NCBI GenBank assembly: GCA_958298945.1
Contig: OY282609.1
Coordinates: 33,081,212-33,145,211 of the forward strand
DNA length: 64,000 nt
From: Atherix ibis
Lineage: Eukaryota > Arthropoda > Insecta > Diptera > Athericidae
Reading direction: 5' to 3'
This document shows, one piece after another, positions 46,062 to 56,751 of this stretch; within the stretch, counting starts at the first letter, position 1, and every line of letters begins with the position of its first letter. Under the pieces are notes generated by a model. That model was not told where the DNA came from. It saw only the letters and a program-made list of their open reading frames with translations, and searched no databases. The position numbers and the translations under genes are program-made.

Positions 46062-47251
46062 CGATGTCTGTTCAAAACGTATCGCGAATTTTGTGTTCTT
46101 TCTAAAATTATTTATTTATTCATGAATATCTATTTCGTCCCCTTCAAAGTAATCCCCACCAGATATTATACACTTGTGCAAACGTTTTTTCCCAATCCTC
46201 GAAGCACTTCGACAAATCATTTTTTGTTATCTTTTCCAGCTCCTCCTTCGATGCCGTCTTTATCTCCTCAATAGTAGCGTAGCGTCGTCATTTCATGGGG
46301 CGAAAAGCACAGGGGCCAGATCTAGGGAATACGGTGGCTACGGTATTATTAGTGTGTTGTTTTTGGCCAACAATTCGCGTACAAGCAATGATGCGTGAGG
46401 GGAGGCGTTATCATGGTGCAAAAGCCAATTTTTGTTCTTCCACAACTCCGAGCGTTTCTGGCGGATGGCTTCCCGCAAATTCCGCATAACTTGCAGGTAA
46501 TATTCCTTATTGACCATTCTACCCTGTGACAAGAACTCATGATGCACCACACCCCTGCAATCGAATAAAACCGTAAGCAAACCCTTCACGTTCGACCGAC
46601 CTGGGCGCGCTTTTTTCGGTCTTGGGTCGTGCGGCAGCTTCCATTGGGATAGCATTGGTTTCTACGTCATAACAATAAACCCATGATTCGTCACTAGTTA
46701 TGACCATCTGGAGTAAATTTGGGTCGTCGCGGACAGAGTCCAACAGCTTCTTAGCTATGTTAATTAATTTTGGTCGAAATCTAGCAATTTTGGTACCAAT
46801 TTCGCGGCGAGCCGTCTCACGCAAACCATTGGTAAAAATCGAATGGCACTAGCCAATCGATAAGCTTAAGTCCTCAGCAACTTCTCTAACGGTCATTCGA
46901 CGATTGGCCAATACTATTTTCTTCACTTCATCAATGTTTTCGCGAGTTGTTGACTTGCTCTGTGGTCCGGCAAGCTTTTCATCGTTCACATCTTCTTGGC
47001 CCTCTAAGAACATTTTGTACCACCGATAAACGTTGCTTCGATCTAAGGTAGCTTCACCAGATTCTTTGACCCATTTTTTGGAATGGGGAAAAATCGTAAA
47101 CGAGCCAAAACACGTGCAAGCAAAGCAGCTGTCAAAAATTAACTGAACATTCAAAATGGCCGAACTTGTCGGCATAAGTGAGAGACATGAGTACCAACAT
47201 AACGTAACCCGTGGAAATTCAAAATTCGCGATACTTTTTGAACAGACCTCG
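46062..47251 (-). mobile_element. Family A mariner, longest normal copy (1.19 kb)
   Basis: Flanked by TA (46060-46061 and 47252-47253). The 3' end is at the left (CGATGTCTGTTCAAAACGTA) and the 5' end at the right (AAAAAGTATCGCGAATTTTG in complement). Its two ends differ internally, as in a standard mariner, in contrast to the rearranged A copies. Confidence 0.9.
46116..47074 (-). pseudogene. Family A mariner transposase, broken
   Basis: Start at 47074; stop at 46116-46118. The segments visible are VYRWYKMFLEGQEDV, the second helix-turn-helix (VLANRRMTVREVAEDLSLSI), INIAKKLLDSVRDDPNLL, the first catalytic block VITSDESWVYCYD (Asp kept, preceding Gly changed to Ser), FDCRGVVHHEFL, KEYYLQVMRNLREAIRQK, the second block LLHHDNASPH, and a frameshifted third region. 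It is about 30 codons short and contains several frameshifts and stops. Confidence 0.85.
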
Positions 47252-47253
47252 TA

Positions 47254-47824
47254 CAAGGCATATGTTTGCCCCAAGTTGGAATATAATTACTATGTGTTGA
47301 GGCAAGCGCTTCTAAAACTTCATTGCACTTACTAAATGGGATACAGAAACAAACGATCATATTAATATGAGACAAAAATATTACGGAGTCTTAGAATCAT
47401 TAGAACACCGCCATAATGTCATCTGTCTTCCCTTATTTAATCCTATTTTTTATAAACATTGTTCCAGTGAATTGATTAATTGCGTTAATACTCGTGTTGC
47501 TAAGAATGCACATCAGTTTACCTTGGATCCCCTTTTCTGACGTACGATAAATATAGACATTATTTTTTCAACTGTTCAATCCGAATGTGGCATACCCTAC
47601 CTCATACTCAACATTTCTAGATCTATTCTAGTTAAATATCTCTTTTACATAAAGAGAAATAAATGGAACTTTTACACGTGTCGATAATAGAAACATTTTA
47701 ATTGTTAGACACTTTGAACATTATTCAATAAATCAAATTTCACTACAGAATGATTTATGGCTCTTGTCTCAGATACCTTATATACTTAATGTCCTCTGAC
47801 TCTTGTTTTAGTGACCTTATATAG
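47254..47824. other. Intron sequence without recognisable elements
   Basis: No coding or terminal-repeat signal was recognised before the hAT-type MITE. Confidence 0.5.
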
Positions 47825-48013
47825 GAGGGGTGGGCAAGTTCGACACTCTTCGTTAAGTTCAGTATTTTCTTTCTCTTTATTATATTATATTTTCTTGTAC
47901 GTGTACAGAGCACTTAAGACTTGTAACCATATTAGTTAAATTATATTAAATTTCAGTTTGTGTATTTAATATTCATTAACTAAAATTGTCTATTGATCTG
48001 ATGCCCACCCCTG
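47825..48013. mobile_element. hAT-type MITE, 189 bp
   Basis: The termini GAGGGGTGGGCA and TGCCCACCCCTG are inverted repeats with one mismatch and match the (C)AGGGGTGGGCA ends common in hAT elements. The flanking 8-mers TTATATAG (47817-47824) and TTATATAC (48014-48021) agree at seven of eight positions, fitting the 8-bp target duplication of hAT transposition. There is no coding capacity inside. Confidence 0.8.
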
Positions 48014-48021
48014 TTATATAC

Positions 48022-48424
48022 ACATACAAACAAATAATCAAATTTTACATTAAATTTATAATCGCAAGTCAATATCATCTAACATTATTCATTCTGCACA
48101 TACACTGCAGACCAAAAGTATGCGACTACTTTGTTTTTAGGAGAAAAGTTAAAAAGAACTCAAAAAAAATTATTAAATATGAAGAAAAAAAATATATGTT
48201 ATGCATTAATTATTATCAAATTAAAAATATAATATATAAAAAAAGCTCAAATTACTTTTTCGTCAAAAACAAAACTCTTTTGTGTTTGATGAAAGCTTGG
48301 AACTCGGTCGATCAGTTTTTTTATCGTATTATTTTTCTCCTGTTCCTTCTCTCGTTCTATATGAGAGAAGAAACAGGGACAGATGTTGGTCCCTATTTCT
48401 TTTATGCTGAACAACCAATTTAGC
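48022..48424. other. Intron sequence with a low-complexity open frame
   Basis: A 145-codon + strand frame (47986-48423) crosses the MITE end. It is Lys/Ile/Tyr-rich and resembles nothing known, so I do not treat it as a gene. CACTGCAGACCAAAAGTATG at about 48104 resembles a Tc1-like terminus, but no partner was found. Confidence 0.4.
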
Positions 48425-48781
48425 AAAATGCCCTTTCCAGAATTTGATTGAATCGTTCTACCATTGCCATTCTGGGTGACTTCCCATAAGCTGGCACATT
48501 TCTAAGGACAGTCGAGACTCAAAATTTCTGGGTTGATCACTGTGAATTTCCAGAGGAAGTCCAAATTATTGCTAGCCTCTCCGCTATAGCTATTGCCTCC
48601 TGATTCGTTATTACGAACGCCTCTAGCCATTTCGCAAAGTAGTCTATCGCTACGAGTATGTAATGGTTTCCGCTTTCCATAGTAGGGATAGGTCCCGCTA
48701 CGTTCAGCGCTATCCTTTCCCATGGAGTACCGATATTGTAAAGTTGCATTGCACTTCTGATTCTTGTCTGTATCCCTTTTA
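48425..48781 (-). pseudogene. Gypsy-type integrase core fragment
   Basis: The minus strand reads LYNIGTPWERIALNVAGPIP, then GNHYILVAIDYFAKWLEAF (first core Asp in the AIDYF block), NQEAIAIAERL, and after frameshifts MVERFNQILERAF, where the Glu is the expected last catalytic residue of the D,D-35-E triad. The central Asp block is missing or unreadable. The frame is broken and cut off at the right by a family D insertion. Confidence 0.8.
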
Positions 48782-49961
48782 CAGGTGCAAGCTTAAATCC
48801 GCTGTTTTTTAGTCAAAAAAACACATGTTTTTTTTTCATAGAAAGCAAAAACAAATTTATTCAAAGTACTAGCCCTCGCTAGCTACACATTTTTCCCATA
48901 TCTCGAGCAATTTGTGGATACCACGCCTATCAAATTCCTTCTTTTTCGAGGCAAACCACTCATCAAGCCATTTTCGAACGTCTTCGTAGAAATCGAACTA
49001 CTGCTCAGCGAGCGCGTGGCCCACAAACGAAAAGAGGTGGTAGTCGGAAGGGGCCAGGTCTGGTGAATAAGCGGGGTGGGGTAGCATCTCCCAGTTGAGT
49101 GTCTCCATGTAGTTTCAGGCCATTTTTGACGTGTGCGATGGTGCACATCACATTAGCTTGTCATGTCTTAGTTGATAATCCGTCCTTTTTTCAGACGTAG
49201 CACGGTGCCATGTGATCAGTTGTTGGTGGTAGCGGTGGGCATTGACAGTTTCACCAGGTTTCAACATCTCATAGTAGACGATAACCTGCTGATCCTCTGT
49301 TCATCGCCTGTCACAATTTGATGCAGGAACAACTTTCTCTTTTGTCTGGCGAGTAATATTTCGCATGTGTTTTAACGTTGCTCCATCTGCCTATCGTTCA
49401 ATTCATGCGGTACCCATTTTCCGATCTTTTCAATCTTCCTCATGGCACGCAGACGCATGGAAATAGCTGGTTGAGTAACACCCAATTGCTCCGTGAGCAT
49501 TTTTTGTGATTGTGTATCGTCGTCGTCCAAAAGAACTTGCAATTGATGGTCCTCAACCTTCCTAGGCCGATTTTCACGCTTCTTGCCCGACAAATCAAAA
49601 TTTTCGTCTTTTGAACTGACGAAACCAAGCTCGGCATGTTGTTTTCGATAAAACACTGTCACCACAGGCCTCCATAAGCATTCGATGCGATTCGACAGCT
49701 GATTTCTTCAAATTGAAGCAGAAAAGCAGAGCTTCTCGTATATACTATTTTTCTATACATGATTACATCTCGTATATACTAAAACTATACATGATTACCA
49801 AAGTCAAAATGTATGTTGTTGTACGAAATTGGTGACAATGTACACTGATTAATGTTGACACATGTCAAACTCATAATAACAGTATGACGTGCCCATGGTA
49901 GCTTAATACGTTAACTCACGCCATCTATGACCAAACAGCGGATTTAAGCTTATACACCTGG
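48782..49961 (-). mobile_element. Family D (Mos1-like) mariner nested in Gypsy integrase
   Basis: Starts CAGGTGCAAGCTTAAATCCG after TA (48780-48781) and ends GCTTATACACCTGG at 49961, followed by GA where the second TA would be. The transposase remnant is on the minus strand: MVTVFYRKQHAEL region, LLDDDDTQSQKMLTEQLGVT, WVPHELNDRQMEQR, and C-terminal pieces near 48880-49150. The first catalytic block region is largely deleted. The integrase sequence resumes immediately after it. Confidence 0.9.
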
Positions 49962-49963
49962 GA

Positions 49964-50062
49964 CAGCTCCTACACTTGCGGCACAAATCACCACGGCAGT
50001 CAATCCAATAAAACTTCTGACGAATTTTTAAGAGAGTTTTAAATTGTACATCATTAAACTCT
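49964..50062 (-). pseudogene. Gypsy-type integrase zinc-binding fragment
   Basis: The minus strand reads FNDVQFKTLLKIRQKFYWID then CRGDLCRKCRSC, corresponding to the HHCC zinc-binding region ('GH-G--KT---V-Q-FYW' then C--C). It belongs with the integrase core on the other side of the D insertion. Confidence 0.7.
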
Positions 50063-50289
50063 CCCACTGTGCCCAGAATGTTTTTGAAGTTGCATTCATA
50101 CTTGCAGCTTCATGACATCGACGTTTCTCTGTTCCATTTTGAAGCCACTCCAAGATCGGTTTCAAATCTCCCTCCTCCTCCTGTGCATGTTGCACAATAT
50201 CGTCTTACAACCTCGACTTCTTTAGCCTCTTGTCGAGTACAATGTTTATAGTAATTTATACAAGATCTACTCAACAAAACATCTACATT

Positions 50290-50600
50290 GCTAGTCGACG
50301 CTTTTCAAGAAACCATATTTGAAGTCGATTATCAGCCGGTAGTTTCTCATAAAGTACAATCCAACAATGCAGTCATCGACGATATCTGCTACAATAGAGG
50401 TATGTCGATAGATTTGCTTCTAACTTAACTTCCTTCCCCCTTTCGAACGAGTATGTGCTCACCAGCAACAGTTTGCATTCCTTTTAACTTTCTTCGAATA
50501 TCGTTCGTGGCCAGCCGTCCTACCATGTGAGAACTAATAACTGTTCGAGATGCTCCTGTATCCAAAGAAAATAGACACGGTGTTTTATCAATTTCTCCGT
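50290..50600 (-). pseudogene. Gypsy-type aspartic protease
   Basis: The minus strand contains PCLFSLDTGASRTVISSHMV, with the retroelement protease active-site motif DTGAS at about 50550-50565. It then has QTVAGEHILV and, after an interruption, IVADIVDDCIVGLYFMRNY, equivalent to the I-DD-ILG-DFL block near the protease C-terminus. A stop near 50425 separates the two halves. It lies just downstream of the Gag zinc knuckle, as expected for Gag-PR order. Confidence 0.8.
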
Positions 50601-51240
50601 CCTGGAATACCAGTTTATTTCCATCATAAGCCTGTAAAAGTTCTTATAATGGGGGCTCTCTCCATAACAGCCAGCACACGCCGCTGTGTTATGGCGTTTA
50701 TTCGTTTTCCTAATTCTAGCTGTGCGGGATTACTAGTTCGACGAACAACTGCTAGTCCTCCATTCTTAGTGTTTCGCACGTTTGTATCTGGGCAGTTCGA
50801 TATAATGTGGTCCAGTTTTCTGCATCGGTAACATCTTAAAACCGACGGGCGGCCATTTAAACCTGCACCAGTATCATCGACCATAATTACTCCAACCAGG
50901 TGCGTTCTCGGATCTAGAAAAACTGCCTCTCTCCAACGCATGAGCCAAGACATTTTTCAAGATGGTATGATGTGCCAATCGTCCACTATCCCTAACTTCC
51001 AAATTCCATATACCATCGATAAATGCTAGGACCAGCATTTGATCGATGAAAAAAGTAACTTCTCAGTTTGCAGTGGCCACTGTTGGATACTTTCATTATG
51101 ACACTGAATCCGATCGTTTAGCTGTGCACGGAAGACTTGCTCTAGATGACTCTCTCCGTAGCATTATTCCAACGCATCTAATTAGCGATCGTAATGAAAT
51201 CACCACCAAGAGCCTCTAACACTATAAGAGCCTGATGGCG
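50601..51240 (-). pseudogene. Gypsy-type Gag with CCHC zinc knuckle
   Basis: A 110-codon minus-strand stretch (50624-50953) carries CYRCRKLDHIISNC, an exact C-X2-C-X4-H-X4-C nucleocapsid zinc knuckle. Upstream, frames resembling the Gag C-terminal capsid tail (FIDQMLVLAFIDG, then VLAHALE) extend to about 51240 with stops. No LTR was located. Confidence 0.75.
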
Positions 51241-52739
51241 TAAACCCAATGTTAGCGCAGTTTATGTCTTTTCATCTGTCCATCGATTTTCCTTAGCCTA
51301 CAGATGCAGCAATACCACCATTGGCTTGAACCAACTTCTGTAATTATTTTTCTCAATTGTTTAACTTCAGTCATCAGCTTCCCTTCCAATATGTTGACTT
51401 TAACCATCACTTTTATGATGAATCCTTCACCAATTAACCAAAGTCCTAATAGAAGAGGTCCTAACGCTCTTTTTTTTAAAGTTCCTTCAATTCGTATCAA
51501 TTCTTATATTTCATTTGTAGAGAAGAAACTCTAAACTATATTCAAGCCATCACATTGCTTAACGATTAGCACCATAGCTTGTGGCAGCACTTTTCAATAC
51601 TGCGACGCCATTAGATTTTTCGTTTGGGCCCGAAGATCTGAAACTTTAACTCATCTGTCCAACAAACATTTTTAAAGTCCTCAGCAGTCTCGTTATTTTA
51701 AACTCCTCAACCGGATGGAATAATGCCCAATCCAATTTTTTTTATTATTTTGAACGCATGGTAATAGTTTTCTTATCGGCACGCAACCCAGTTATTAGAA
51801 GCAGTGGCTTGTCATAGCGGCTTCCATTTGATTCGCACTGAATTTGAGGTGCTGAAAGTAATTCTTTTTACTTGTTGTGCAAATTGAGCGATTCTTACTT
51901 AAACTAGTAATTTCTATATCCTACCACACCATGGTAAACTTCAATGAGTTCCAATTAAATTATAACTTTCTCTGGTTCTATAAAGGGAACTTTTTAAAAT
52001 TTTAAACTTAACCACCATAAAACCTTCATTATATTTTCCATATTTTTATATTTTTAATTGAATACAATAGAATTTAATAGTTTCAACTTTAGATAAAAGG
52101 ATAAAATTAATTATTTTATTTCTGTATACATGGCAGAAAAGGGACACGATTGGAAATGACGACTAATTTTTTTTTGATATTTCAGAAAATAATGAAATAT
52201 TTAAAATGATACTTATTCAAATTTACCACACATTATCTTATACCTCAAAAGAAAAAAATACAAGTTTTCGATTTCTAGGGAATATGTTGTTATCAAGTTG
52301 GTCGCACACTTTTAGCCTTCAGGGTACTAACGTAATGTTTAAATTGTAGATTTCTAAAAAAAAATAGCATAAATCATACATATTGCAATTCGCTTAAAAC
52401 AAATTTATATTAAAGATTTTCAGCAACTTTATCTAGAAACTCTACTAATTTTAAGATCCAAATTTCGGTCGATGTACGGCAATATTGCACGCTTCCATTA
52501 GAATTATATTCAGCAAAATTACCACCTACAAAAAGTTAAGCTTATATTAATTTCTTGATGACATTTACCGTAAACGACTGAAAACCATTGAAAAATATGG
52601 ACCATTATCTTGGTTTAATTTTTATGTCCCTCACTGTTTCCCTTATATCCATCGAACAAACAATGTTATTAGATGTGCATATGAGATTTGTATATGAATA
52701 CATACTTTTTGCAAATTAAAACAAATATATATCTATATA
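51241..52739. other. Intron sequence, possible Gypsy 5' remainder at left
   Basis: A further minus-strand open stretch at 51252-51500 may be degraded Gag. The rest is unrecognised. GTCCCTCACTGT near 52624-52636 resembles a Tc1-like end, but no pairing is convincing. Confidence 0.4.
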
Positions 52740-52888
52740 TTAGGCTAACCCAGAATTAATGTCATATTATATCAATAAAACGCAAAGCGTAAAACTTAAA
52801 CTATTTATTTAACAATTACTATACAAAGTAATCTCCATGATTATCTACTACCTTATTCCATCTATTAATTAAATCAAGTATGCCTTTC

Positions 52889-53845
52889 TTATGAAAATTT
52901 TTGTGGTTTTGAATTAAAAAAATCGGAAAGGACCGATTTCATATAATTCATTGATTTGAAATGTTCTTCTCGTAAAAAATGATCCATCGATCGGAATAGG
53001 TGGTAATCCGACGGTGCCAAATCTGGTGAGTATGGAGGGTGCAATAATGTGTCCCAACCCATGTCATTTATTTTTTTTCGGGTCATATCGGCAACATGTG
53101 GTCTGGCATTGTCGTGTTGCAGGATAATTTTTTTGTCTCTACGCAGGTCAGGCCTTGTTTGCAATAATGCCGCTTTTAAACGATCGAGTTGTTAACAATA
53201 CAACTGAGCTGTGACCGTATCGCCTCGTTTCAACAACTCGAAATACACGACACCCTTCGAATCCCACCATACACACAACAAATGTTTTTTTTTGGTGAAC
53301 GCCGGGTCTTGGAGTTGGAATTGCCGTCTGTCCAGGGGTTAACCACTGTTTCTTCTTTTTAATGTTGGCATACAGAACCCATTTCTCATCTCCAGTGATT
53401 AATTCGTGAAGAAATGGGTAATTCCGTTCTTGTTCACGCATGCGGCGTTACGTTCCGTCTTGTTGCGGTCGGTCAAAGCGTGCGGAACCCAAACACCCTG
53501 CCTTCGGACTTTTCAGATTTTTTAAAAACATCTTTGAGTACTAGACCAGGACACACCGACCTTTTTCGTTAATTCGCCAATAGGCATTGTTGGATTTGCT
53601 TCAATTTGAGCTTTTAGGACTACATCGTCTACTTGACTATGCCGTCCTCTTCCGGGCTCGTCTTCCAAATCAATGTTTCCAGTTTTAAATTTTTTAAACC
53701 AACGTTGACATTTCCTGACATCCAATATGTCACTATAAATATCACAAATATTTCTCGTGGCTTCACTGGCGTTTTTTTCTTCATATGGAACTGAAATAGA
53801 ATCCAACTTTGCAATGCTCCGAAGGACACACTTCTCGACGGACAC
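52889..53845 (-). pseudogene. Family G mariner transposase, broken
   Basis: Visible pieces in order: VPYEEKNASEATRNICDIYS, the helix-turn-helix (VRKCQRWFKKFKTGN), DLEDEPGRGRHSQVDD, the second helix-turn-helix (GELTKKVGVSWSSTQR), the first catalytic block LITGDEKWVLYAN, the second ILQHDNARPHVADMT, and the third SPDLAPSDYHLFRSMDHFL. All three Asp are kept and the second-to-third spacing fits D34D. Frameshifts near 53530, 53330 and 53180 and internal stops disable it. Confidence 0.85.
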
Positions 53846-53851
53846 ACTTCC

Positions 53852-53928
53852 AAGCTTAACGATAATGGCAGAAATGTATCTGTAAATGGTGCTCTGACGG
53901 ACGCACTTCTGCCATTATCGTTAGGCTT
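53852..53928. repeat. 22-bp inverted repeat within family G 5' region
   Basis: AAGCTTAACGATAATGGCAG at 53852 pairs with TTCTGCCATTATCGTTAGGC at 53907, with one mismatch. Each arm is also preceded by a related direct repeat (GACGGACACACTTC / GACGGACGCACTTC). Confidence 0.85.
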
Positions 53929-54096
53929 GAGAAAAAAAAAATTTATCAACTTAAAGCGATCGTCGAATAGTATGCTAAATATAAAAAATATGATACTTAC
54001 ATACGTCTTTTGTGGATGACGGTCTGGAGAGGACTGTTTAAAAATTGCATTTGCAAAATATGACATTAATTCTGGGTTTCCCTAATATATTGTATA

Positions 54097-55058
54097 TAGG
54101 GTTTTTGAATAAGAGTAATATGATTTCTTTTTTAAAAAAACACACTAATTGTTAAGGAAATTCAAATGTTTTTTTATTTAATGTGAAGTACAATCGATAC
54201 AATTAAGTTCTGAATAAAACGTCATTCAAATGGCCTCCACGACTTCTTTTGCAGGAACGAATTCGATGAACTCAATTTTCGAGCACTTTTTTCACTAAAT
54301 CAAATCGTATGTCATGAACAGGACGTTCAATATTGACTTCTAAAGCTTGAAGAGAGTCTGGTATATTGCTAAAGACCAATGAATTCAAATAACCCCACAA
54401 GAAATAGTCTAATGGTGTTAAGTCATACGTTAACTTCTTGGAGGCCATTCAATGTCACAATTTCTTGAAATAATCGAATCTCCAAACTTTTTCTCGCAAT
54501 AATTCGGTTGTTGCACGTGCTGTGTGGCACGTAGCCCCGTCTTGTTGGAACCAACTTCGAAGAAGTTGTCAAGATCAACTTCTTCCAATTTCGGCCATAA
54601 AAAGTTGGTTATCATCGATCCCTCACAGTAACGGTGTGAAATAAACTTCATTCACAGTAACGGTGCTACCAGCTTCATTTCAAAAGAAGTACGGACCGAT
54701 GACTCCACCAGACCAAAAACCACACCAAACTGTCAATTAAGGTGAATGTAATGGGTGTTCATGAATAATTTGTGGGTTTTCTTCGCACCAGAATCGACCG
54801 TTTTGTTTGTTTACCGTACCACTCAGATGGCATTGAGCCTCATCGGAGAAGATGATGGGCGCACGAAAAGTTGCAATTGGAGAACGATTATTTTGATAAT
54901 AAAATTGAATAATTTGTAAACGTTGTTCTTGCATATATGTCTCCATGATGAAATTGTCACTATTACTGAATACAATGAAAAAGAAGACAGATCATGACAT
55001 ATTACAAATGGCCGAAATGTCCCTTAGAAATCATATCACTCTTATTGGAAAACCCTAT
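54097..55058 (-). mobile_element. Family F (rosa-like) mariner, internally deleted
   Basis: The ends AGGGTTTTTGAATAAGAGTA and CACTCTTATTGGAAAACCCT are F-family inverted repeats. The left end begins only about 10 bases after the right end of family G. The length is 0.96 kb against 1.30 kb for the copy at 14194. Confidence 0.85.
54203..54946 (-). pseudogene. Family F rosa-like transposase, N-terminal deletion
   Basis: Start at 54946 (METYMQEQRLQIIQFYYQ). After PIATFRAP the sequence jumps to IIFSDEAQCHLSG, deleting about 100 residues with the helix-turn-helix. The second block is frameshifted (NKTGLRATQHVQQPNYC in the open frame; the alternate frame gives the QQDGATCH region). The third block keeps DLTPLDYFLWG, so its catalytic Asp is intact, unlike the copy at 14307. 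It ends HLNDVLFRT-like at 54203. Confidence 0.75.
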
Positions 55059-55364
55059 ATATTCACACCTAAAAACTAAAATAAAAATCAGAAATAAAAA
55101 AAATTTATTTTTCTAACAATAATTTATAATTTTTCTTATTTCAATCAAAATGCTTTTTTATAATATGTATAAATATTTTTATTTACTTTGGGAACAAAAT
55201 ACTAGTTTGAATGGAAATATTTTTATATTAAATATATAAATACATATACAATATATATTAGTAATTATTCATTTTTAATGAAAAATATTTTTCTTTATTC
55301 TTTTTTTTGTTGTTGAAAATCATCATCAATTAAAATATAATCAACTTGTACCAAAAATAATAAA

Positions 55365-55400
<36 letters not shown>

Positions 55401-56676
55401 TTCTACTACTTCTAATATTATATATTATCATTAAAACAACAACTACATCCACTTCTACTACATTCGTCTACTAAATATATACATACATCCCCCTATAAAA
55501 ATTTTTTTTTATTCGTTTTATTGTTAAACGCCTTTACTTTGAACAACTAATTTTTCTTACTTTCTCTTTTGTTCTTATTTTCTATTTATTTTACATCTCA
55601 TTAATAACTTACTATAAAACTCTCCTTAAACTATTTACATGATCACAAACGCTTACATATTCTTTCTCTCTCTCTCTCTCTCTCTCTTTATCATAAAATC
55701 TATTTTGATTATTTGCAACAATATTAAATCAACACTTCCCTTTTTTTTCTTTATTTCTATCTTTCTTTTGTCAATATTAAATTAACACTTTTTATTTAAA
55801 ATTCTATTATTTATTTATTTTCCCTTCATACATATTTTCCCTATTTACTTTATTTTTTAATAATTTTATTGAAATTTTTTTTATTTAATTAAATTTTATT
55901 TATTAATTTTTAAATTGTTCGATTTGCTAACGAAAAATGCCATTTTGAATTTTGTGTTTGAGTCAAATAATTGTTTATATTGTTTTTTTCTTTCTTTCTA
56001 TATATGAACCAATTATAAATATATAATAATTTTATTTGAATTCTTTAATATGTTTATATGTTTCCCTTTTTTTGTATTATACAATTTCTATTTATATTTA
56101 TTTAAATAAAACAAAAACAAATTGATTTTTCCAATAAATCAACTACTTCTCATGTATGAATTCCTGCTCCAATCGCCATTTTGAAAATCTCTTTTATTTC
56201 CTTATATGATTCCGTCCTCTCTCTCTCTCTCATTTATTTGTTTTTCACAATTAATCGATTGTTTATTTTTAATTTTTTTTTTTCTTTTGAATTTATTAAA
56301 ATACTATTTAATTTATGTATATTTTTTTAATAACAAAATTTTATTCGCAAATAATTTATCATAAATGCTCTTTCTCTCTCTCTCTCTCTTCCAATATTTT
56401 TGACACTTTATGGACGCCATTTATTTTTTATCTCGTTTATCCACATTTTTTTATTTTACTTTGCTTGTTTCTCTCTTCCTTCTTTTTCATATTGTTTCTC
56501 CCATTTTTCTTGAATATTTTTGATTACATAATTTTATAAAAATAAAATCAATTATATGAAAAAAAACCTATTTATAAAATATTTTTTCCAACTTTTTTTT
56601 CTCTTTCTTCATCATCATCATCATCTTCTTCTTTTATTACTCCACATCAATATTTTTAATTATTAAATGAATGTAG
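55059..56676. other. Low-complexity intron B 3' end
   Basis: No transposon was recognised. It holds (AAC)n at about 55368-55400, (CT)n at about 55668-55688, 56213-56231 and 56368-56391, and (ATC)n at about 56608-56632, plus long poly-T tracts. The pyrimidine-rich character fits sequence upstream of a splice acceptor. Confidence 0.65.
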
Positions 56677-56751
56677 CCATCAGTGGGTGGTCGTCGTGCT
56701 AGTTGGATTGAACAGAGGGTCAAGATGCAATCAAGAAGATTTAGTACCAAA
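56677..56751 (+). CDS. Probable host gene internal exon 3
   Basis: 75 nt (25 codons) in phase 0, preceded by AATGTAG and followed by the donor-like AAA|GTTAGT. The translation is PSVGGRRASWIEQRVKMQ then SRRFSTK, basic and rich in Arg-Arg-x-Ser sites of the kind phosphorylated by PKA-type kinases. The phase matches exon 2, and the stretch is distinctly less A+T-rich than its surroundings. A downstream alternative acceptor (CAG at 56681-56683) would change the frame. Confidence is lower than for exons 1 and 2 because the exon is short and the acceptor is not ideal. Confidence 0.55.

Larger units (their letters stand above)
52740..54085 (-). mobile_element. Family G mariner, full length (1.35 kb)
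   Basis: The ends TTAGGCTAACCCAGAATTAA and TTAATTCTGGGTTTCCCTAA are inverted repeats of about 28 bp with two mismatches, flanked by TA (52738-52739 and 54086-54087). It holds one degraded transposase on the minus strand. An internal inverted repeat sits near its 5' end (53852-53928). Confidence 0.9.
44013..56676 (+). other. Host intron B (about 12.7 kb)
   Basis: From donor GTAATT at 44013 to acceptor AATGTAG ending at 56676. Phase 0 on both sides. It contains Gypsy-like, mariner A, D, F and G, and hAT-MITE insertions. Confidence 0.55.

Noticed and set aside
47986..48423. 145-codon + strand open frame
   Set aside because: Lys/Ile/Tyr/Asn-rich composition typical of chance frames in A+T-rich DNA. 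It starts inside the hAT MITE and has no recognisable domain or splice context.
44918..52636. Possible Tc1-like ends ACAGTGGGGGACAAAA (44918) and TCCCTCACTGT (52626) as one large element
   Set aside because: They differ at several positions, are 7.7 kb apart, and enclose many independent insertions. No Tc1-type D34E transposase was found between them.
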